Shown here: positions 5,680 through 8,684 of the stretch, piece by piece
How positions within the stretch are numbered: the first letter of the stretch is position 1
How the letters are laid out: the number at the start of each line of letters is the position of its first letter
Assembly: GCA_900552015.1 (NCBI GenBank)
Contig: URXY01000067.1
Coordinates: 1-8,684 of the forward strand
Direction of reading: 5' to 3'
DNA from: an uncultured Eubacteriales bacterium
GTDB taxonomy: Bacteria > Bacillota > Clostridia > Oscillospirales > Oscillospiraceae
DNA: 8,684 nucleotides
Made by a program: the position numbers and the translations under genes
The notes under the pieces: generated by a model
What the model was told of the DNA's origin: nothing
Seen by the model: the letters and a program-made list of their open reading frames with translations, nothing else
Databases searched by the model: none

Positions 5680-7032
5680 ATGAACGCTTACATTGAGAGA
5701 GTTCTTGCCGAGACCAAGGCCAAGAACGCGAATGAGCCCGAATTCCTGCAGACCGTCGAAGAAGTCCTGACTTCCCTCGAGCCGGTCATCAACGCCCACC
5801 CCGAGTACGAGAAGGCTTGCCTGCTCGAGCGCATGGTCGAACCCGAGCGCGTCATCGAGTTCCGTGTCGTTTGGATGGACGATAACCTTCAGTATCACGT
5901 CAACCGTGGTTACCGCGTGCAGTACAACGCGGCGCTCGGCCCCTACAAGGGCGGCCTGCGTTTCGCTTCCAACGTCAACCTTTCCATCATCAAGTTCCTC
6001 GGCTTCGAGCAGACCTTCAAGGATGCTCTGACCTGCCTGCCCATCGGCGGCGCTAAGGGCGGTTCCGACTTCTCCCCCATCGGCCGCAGCGACGGCGAAG
6101 TCATGCGCTTCTGCCAGGCCTTCATGACCGAGTTCCATCGTCACATCGGTCAGGACATCGACTGCCCCGCTGGTGACGTTGGTGTCGGCGGCCGCGAGGT
6201 CGGTTACCTGTACGGTCAGTATCGCCGCATCGTCGGCGCTGCCGAGTTCGGCGCTATGTCCGGCAAGGCCGTCTGCACCGGTGGTTCCATCCTCCGTCCC
6301 GAGGCGACCGGTTTCGGCGCTGTCTATTATCTGCGCGAAGTCCTCAAGCACGACGGCAAGGAAGTCAAGGGCATCCGTGTCGCCATGTCCGGCTACGGCA
6401 ACGTGGGCTGGGGCATCATGAAGAAGATCGACGAGCTCGGCGGTAAGGTCACCTACTTCGCCGGTCCTGACGGCTACATCCACGACCCCGATGGCGTCTG
6501 CGGCGAAGAGAAGCTCAACTTCATCCTCGAGATGCGCGCCAAGGATCCGATGCACTGCAAGCCCTACGCTGACAAGTTCGGCGTTGAGTTCGTCGAGGGT
6601 CAGAAGTGCTGGGGCGTCAAGGACGTTGACGTTTACATGCCCGCCGCTACCCAGAACGACGTCAACATGGAGTGGGCCAAGAAGATCGCTGAGTCCGGTG
6701 TTCCCTACTACATCGAGGTCGGCAACATGCCCACCACCAACGATGCTCTCGCTTTCCTGATGGAACAGAAGAACCTCACCGTCGCTCCTTCCAAGGCTGT
6801 TAACGCCTGCGGCGTTTCCGTCTCCGAGCTCGAAATGGCTCAGAACGCTCAGCGCATCTACTGGAGCGCTGAGGAAGTCGACGCCAAGATGGAGTCCATC
6901 ATGAAGAACATCTATGATGCTTCTGTCGAGGCTGCTGCTCGCTACGGCCTGGGCTACAACCTGGTCGCCGGTGCCAACATCGCTGGCTTCCAGAAGGTCG
7001 CTGACGCTATGATGGCTCAGGGTATTTTCTAA
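5680..7032 (+). CDS. gdhA: Glutamate dehydrogenase, hexameric family I, probably NAD-preferring
   Basis: This 450-residue enzyme interconverts glutamate and 2-oxoglutarate plus ammonium in the cytoplasm, linking nitrogen and carbon metabolism. The length equals the usual bacterial 50-kDa form. Substrate and catalytic residues are visible: K90 (GPYKGGLRF), K114 (QTFKDAL), catalytic K126 (PIGGAKGGSD), D166 (CPAGDVGVGG), and S382 in GVSVSE. The Rossmann motif is GYGNVG (238-243), and the second strand ends in GPDGY (262-266). By these residues and the ending YGLGYNLVAGAN...ADAMMAQGI it resembles the Clostridium symbiosum NAD-dependent enzyme more than E. coli NADP-type GdhA. The start is set by AGAGGAGG. 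It has its own promoter, and the terminator at 7089-7123 closes the unit. Codon use favours GCT, GTT and GGT and contains no TTA, CTA or TCA, unlike its GC-ending neighbours, as expected for high expression. Confidence 0.97.
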   Translation: MNAYIERVLAETKAKNANEPEFLQTVEEVLTSLEPVINAHPEYEKACLLERMVEPERVIEFRVVWMDDNLQYHVNRGYRVQYNAALGPYKGGLRFASNVNLSIIKFLGFEQTFKDALTCLPIGGAKGGSDFSPIGRSDGEVMRFCQAFMTEFHRHIGQDIDCPAGDVGVGGREVGYLYGQYRRIVGAAEFGAMSGKAVCTGGSILRPEATGFGAVYYLREVLKHDGKEVKGIRVAMSGYGNVGWGIMKKIDELGGKVTYFAGPDGYIHDPDGVCGEEKLNFILEMRAKDPMHCKPYADKFGVEFVEGQKCWGVKDVDVYMPAATQNDVNMEWAKKIAESGVPYYIEVGNMPTTNDALAFLMEQKNLTVAPSKAVNACGVSVSELEMAQNAQRIYWSAEEVDAKMESIMKNIYDASVEAAARYGLGYNLVAGANIAGFQKVADAMMAQGIF

Positions 7033-7088
7033 TCGAAAACACCTTACGACTTTCTCGTGCCGCACTTCTGTGCGCATGAAACAACAAG

Positions 7089-7123
7089 AAAAAGGCGTCC
7101 TGCGAAAGCAGGATGCCTTTTTT
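7089..7123. terminator. Bidirectional rho-independent terminator between convergent gdhA and the spoVAF-like gene
   Basis: AAAAAGGCGTCCTGC (7089-7103) pairs with 7108-7122 across 15 bp, with one G-T wobble and a GAAA tetraloop. The plus strand ends in TTTTTT (7118-7123). The A-run at 7089-7093 gives a U-run on the minus strand, so the same hairpin can end both genes; the minus-strand gene stops at 7130, seven bases away. Confidence 0.93.
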
Positions 7124-7129
7124 GCGCCC

Positions 7130-8545
7130 TCATGTATTCTCCCGGCTGATGGGCTTTCGGATGAGCAGCGCGCGCAGGGCCTTTTTGTCGAAGGGGCAGA
7201 GCGGATAGAGGTAGCCTTTTCCCACGATTGGCTTTGTCGAGGCGAGGATCGCTGCGATCACGATGCAGCCGAGCGCCAAACCGACCCAGTCCAGCGCACC
7301 GACAAAGAGCAGCAGCATCAGCCGCAGCAGCTTGAAGGCGTAGCCCAGCTCATAGCTCGGTTGGGCAAAGTTTGAGATGGCGACAAAGGCCATATATGCC
7401 AGCACCTCCGGCACGAGCCAGTGCGCCTGCACGGCAAAATCGCCGAGCACGAGCGCACCGAGCATACTGAAGGAATTGGAAAAGACGTCGGGCGTATTGA
7501 GCGAGGCGAGTTTCAGAAGGTCCACGATGAATTCCGCCAGCAACAGCTGGGCGAGGATCGGGACGGAATATTCGCTATCGATCGCTAGAAATTGAAGACC
7601 CGCCTGCGTGCGCGAGGGGTCCTTGACGAGAAGATACCAAACGGGCGTGATGAACATCGTCAGCAGGAACACCACCACGCGCAGTACGCGAAGATACGTC
7701 CCCACGAGCGGCGGAAAGTAGAAGTCGTTCGCTTCCTGCACAAAGTCAAAAAAGTGCGTCGGCAGGATCATCGCCGCGGGTGAGTTGTCCACGAGCACAA
7801 GGATGTCCCCCTCCATCACGCAGGCGGTCGCGGCGTCGGGGCGCTCGGTGTAGCGCACCTTCGGGAAGGGGTTCCACCACTGCCCCTTCCCCATCATCGC
7901 CTCGGCGATGCTCTCCTGACTCATGGAGATGGAGCATACGTCGATTTGACCGAGCTTTTGCCGCAGCTCGTCGAGCAGTCTGCGGTCGACCTTATTTTCA
8001 AGGTAGCAAAGCACGACGTCGGCGTGCGAGCGGTCGGATACCTTATGCCCCTCGAGCGTGAGCTGCGGGTCGCGGATGCGGCGGCGCAGGAGCGCCGCGT
8101 TGACAACGAGCGTTTCGATGAAACCGTCGTGCGCACCGCGCAGTACCTTCCCCGCCGACGGCTCTTCCACGCCGCGCGCGGGAAACTGTTTTGCGTCGAT
8201 GAGCGCGCAGGCGTCATAGCCCTCGATGAGCAGCAGCATTTTCCCGAGGAAAACGTTCGTCACGGCGGTTTTGAGATCGCGCTCCGTATTTACCTCGCCA
8301 AAGGTCACATAGCGCTCGATGAACGCCTGCATCGTGGGTGCGTCGTCCACCGTTTCGAGCGCCAGCCAGAAGCTCAGCATCCGCTCGATGACCGCATCGT
8401 CACCGTAGCCGTCCACGACCCACAGCCGCGCGCGTTTCCCGCCGACGCACAGATCGCGCGAGATCATATCAAAGCAGCGCCCCACGCCGAGAAGCTCGTC
8501 CAGCGCACGCACATTTTCCTCATGGTGTTCCGATAAACGATCCAT
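7130..8545 (-). CDS. spoVAF: SpoVAF-like spore germination protein, GerA family
   Basis: This 471-residue protein belongs to the GerA/SpoVAF family of inner spore membrane proteins. Residues 1-280 form the soluble N-terminal domain, with FDMISR and GGKRA near the start, EEP...VLRGAHDGFIET (127-145), NAALLRRRIRD (149-159), RYTERPDAA (231-239) and VDNSP (252-256). The C-terminal half has about five hydrophobic segments (near 286-307, 329-349, 360-394, 398-418, 420-436), then YLYPLCPFD (445-453) and a basic tail. The N-terminal wording and the 470-490 length fit SpoVAF better than GerAA. ATG 8545 is chosen: CCTCC on the plus strand (minus GGAGGG, 8551-8556) sits five bases away, whereas ATG 8578 has no such site and lies inside the -10 of a sigma-G-like promoter. 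In Bacillus, SpoVAF takes part in germination signalling. Here no spoVA or gerB/gerC partner is adjacent. Confidence 0.9.
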   Translation of the reverse strand: MDRLSEHHEENVRALDELLGVGRCFDMISRDLCVGGKRARLWVVDGYGDDAVIERMLSFWLALETVDDAPTMQAFIERYVTFGEVNTERDLKTAVTNVFLGKMLLLIEGYDACALIDAKQFPARGVEEPSAGKVLRGAHDGFIETLVVNAALLRRRIRDPQLTLEGHKVSDRSHADVVLCYLENKVDRRLLDELRQKLGQIDVCSISMSQESIAEAMMGKGQWWNPFPKVRYTERPDAATACVMEGDILVLVDNSPAAMILPTHFFDFVQEANDFYFPPLVGTYLRVLRVVVFLLTMFITPVWYLLVKDPSRTQAGLQFLAIDSEYSVPILAQLLLAEFIVDLLKLASLNTPDVFSNSFSMLGALVLGDFAVQAHWLVPEVLAYMAFVAISNFAQPSYELGYAFKLLRLMLLLFVGALDWVGLALGCIVIAAILASTKPIVGKGYLYPLCPFDKKALRALLIRKPISRENT

Positions 8546-8550
8546 AACCG

Positions 8551-8556
8551 CCCTCC
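8551..8556 (-). promoter_or_regulatory. Ribosome-binding site deciding the spoVAF-like start
   Basis: On the minus strand GGAGGG lies five bases before ATG 8545. The alternative in-frame ATG at 8578 has only an A/C/T-rich stretch upstream with no purine-rich site, so the shorter product is favoured. Confidence 0.8.
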
Positions 8557-8577
8557 ACTTCGCCCATTTTTCTGCCA

Positions 8578-8607
8578 TAGTATGGACAAAAGCGTGCGGT
8601 TATATTC
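8578..8607 (-). promoter_or_regulatory. Sigma-G-like (forespore) promoter of the spoVAF-like gene
   Basis: Reading the minus strand, GAATA (8607-8603) and CATACTA (8584-8578) are separated by 18 bases. This fits the Bacillus sigma-G pattern as I recall it (GHATR, 17-18 bases, CATWHTA) at every position. The start of transcription would fall near 8571, giving a leader of about 26 bases with the ribosome-binding site at 8551-8556. Late forespore expression is what a SpoVAF/GerA protein needs. Confidence 0.75.
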
Positions 8608-8630
8608 CCCGTAGCGCAAGGGACGGTGGT

Positions 8631-8672
8631 CAAAGGGGGTGTTCTCTTTCGCAAAAGAGAACACCCCCTTTG
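8631..8672. repeat. Perfect 19-bp inverted repeat, probable terminator or intergenic palindromic element
   Basis: The arm at 8631-8649 (starting CAAAGGGGGTG) pairs without mismatch with 8654-8672 around a CGCA loop. Neither side is followed by a long T-run: TTTGG on the plus strand, TTTGACC on the minus strand. It could terminate a gene lying beyond the right edge on the minus strand, or be a member of a dispersed palindromic intergenic family. It insulates the sigma-G promoter from whatever is to the right. The last 12 bases of the window show nothing else. Confidence 0.7.
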
Positions 8673-8684
8673 GAACCCCCAGAG

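Noticed and set aside
5671..7077. 468-codon open frame on the minus strand exactly opposite gdhA
   Set aside because: It is codon-aligned with gdhA and open only because gdhA uses no TTA, CTA or TCA codons. The product is a low-complexity mix rich in Asp, Val, Leu and Ala with no recognisable domain.
7946..8536. 196-codon plus-strand frame opposite the germination gene
   Set aside because: The minus-strand product is a clear GerA-family protein; this frame is its shadow with no supported start site.
8546..8578. Longer start (ATG 8578) for the germination gene
   Set aside because: It has no ribosome-binding site, it overlaps the -10 of the sigma-G-like promoter, and ATG 8545 has a clear GGAGGG upstream.
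1..8684. CRISPR array, transposon, prophage or defence island
   Set aside because: No regularly spaced repeats, transposase, integrase, tRNA or phage-like genes were seen; all genes fit ordinary chromosomal units.

Overview
The window comes from a GC-rich, endospore-forming member of the Clostridia, most likely a gut Oscillospirales/Oscillospiraceae-type bacterium. The pointers are a SpoVAF/GerA-type spore germination gene behind a sigma-G-like promoter, a Clostridium symbiosum-type hexameric glutamate dehydrogenase, Gram-positive ABC transporter pairs and strong Shine-Dalgarno sites. The species assignment is inference from gene content and composition, not a database match. No rRNA, tRNA, CRISPR, transposase or phage gene is visible.

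Layout, left to right. (1) 3-1051: the 3' end of a BcrA/YtrB-type ABC ATPase overlaps its ABC-2-type permease and ends at a rho-independent terminator. (2) 1192-3380: a BceA/LolD-like ATPase overlaps (ATGA) an FtsX/BceB-like permease. The permease keeps ten predicted membrane helices but lacks the large extracellular domain normally found between helices 7 and 8; no two-component system is present in the window. (3) 3497-5302: a monocistronic 601-residue membrane-anchored protein of unknown function with its own sigma-A promoter. Its exported part appears to be built from four related beta-rich blocks, and a strong terminator follows. (4) 5303-5679: a 377-base AT-rich intergenic region holding that terminator, an isolated hairpin, an extended -10 promoter and a short leader with two tandem hairpins. 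(5) 5680-7032: glutamate dehydrogenase, with coenzyme-site residues that favour NAD(H) and codon use unlike its neighbours. (6) 7089-7123: a terminator shared with the convergent gene. (7) 7130-8545, minus strand: a SpoVAF-like germination protein. A sigma-G-type promoter and a good ribosome-binding site place its start at 8545 rather than at the longer ATG at 8578. (8) 8631-8672: a perfect 19-bp inverted repeat near the right edge.

The genes do not form one pathway. They are five transcription units: two envelope transporters, one surface or membrane protein, one central nitrogen-metabolism enzyme and one forespore-specific membrane protein. The points most worth a second look are the BceB-like permease without its sensor domain, the repeat architecture of the 601-residue protein, the paired hairpins in the glutamate dehydrogenase leader, and the sigma-G promoter that corrects the germination gene start.
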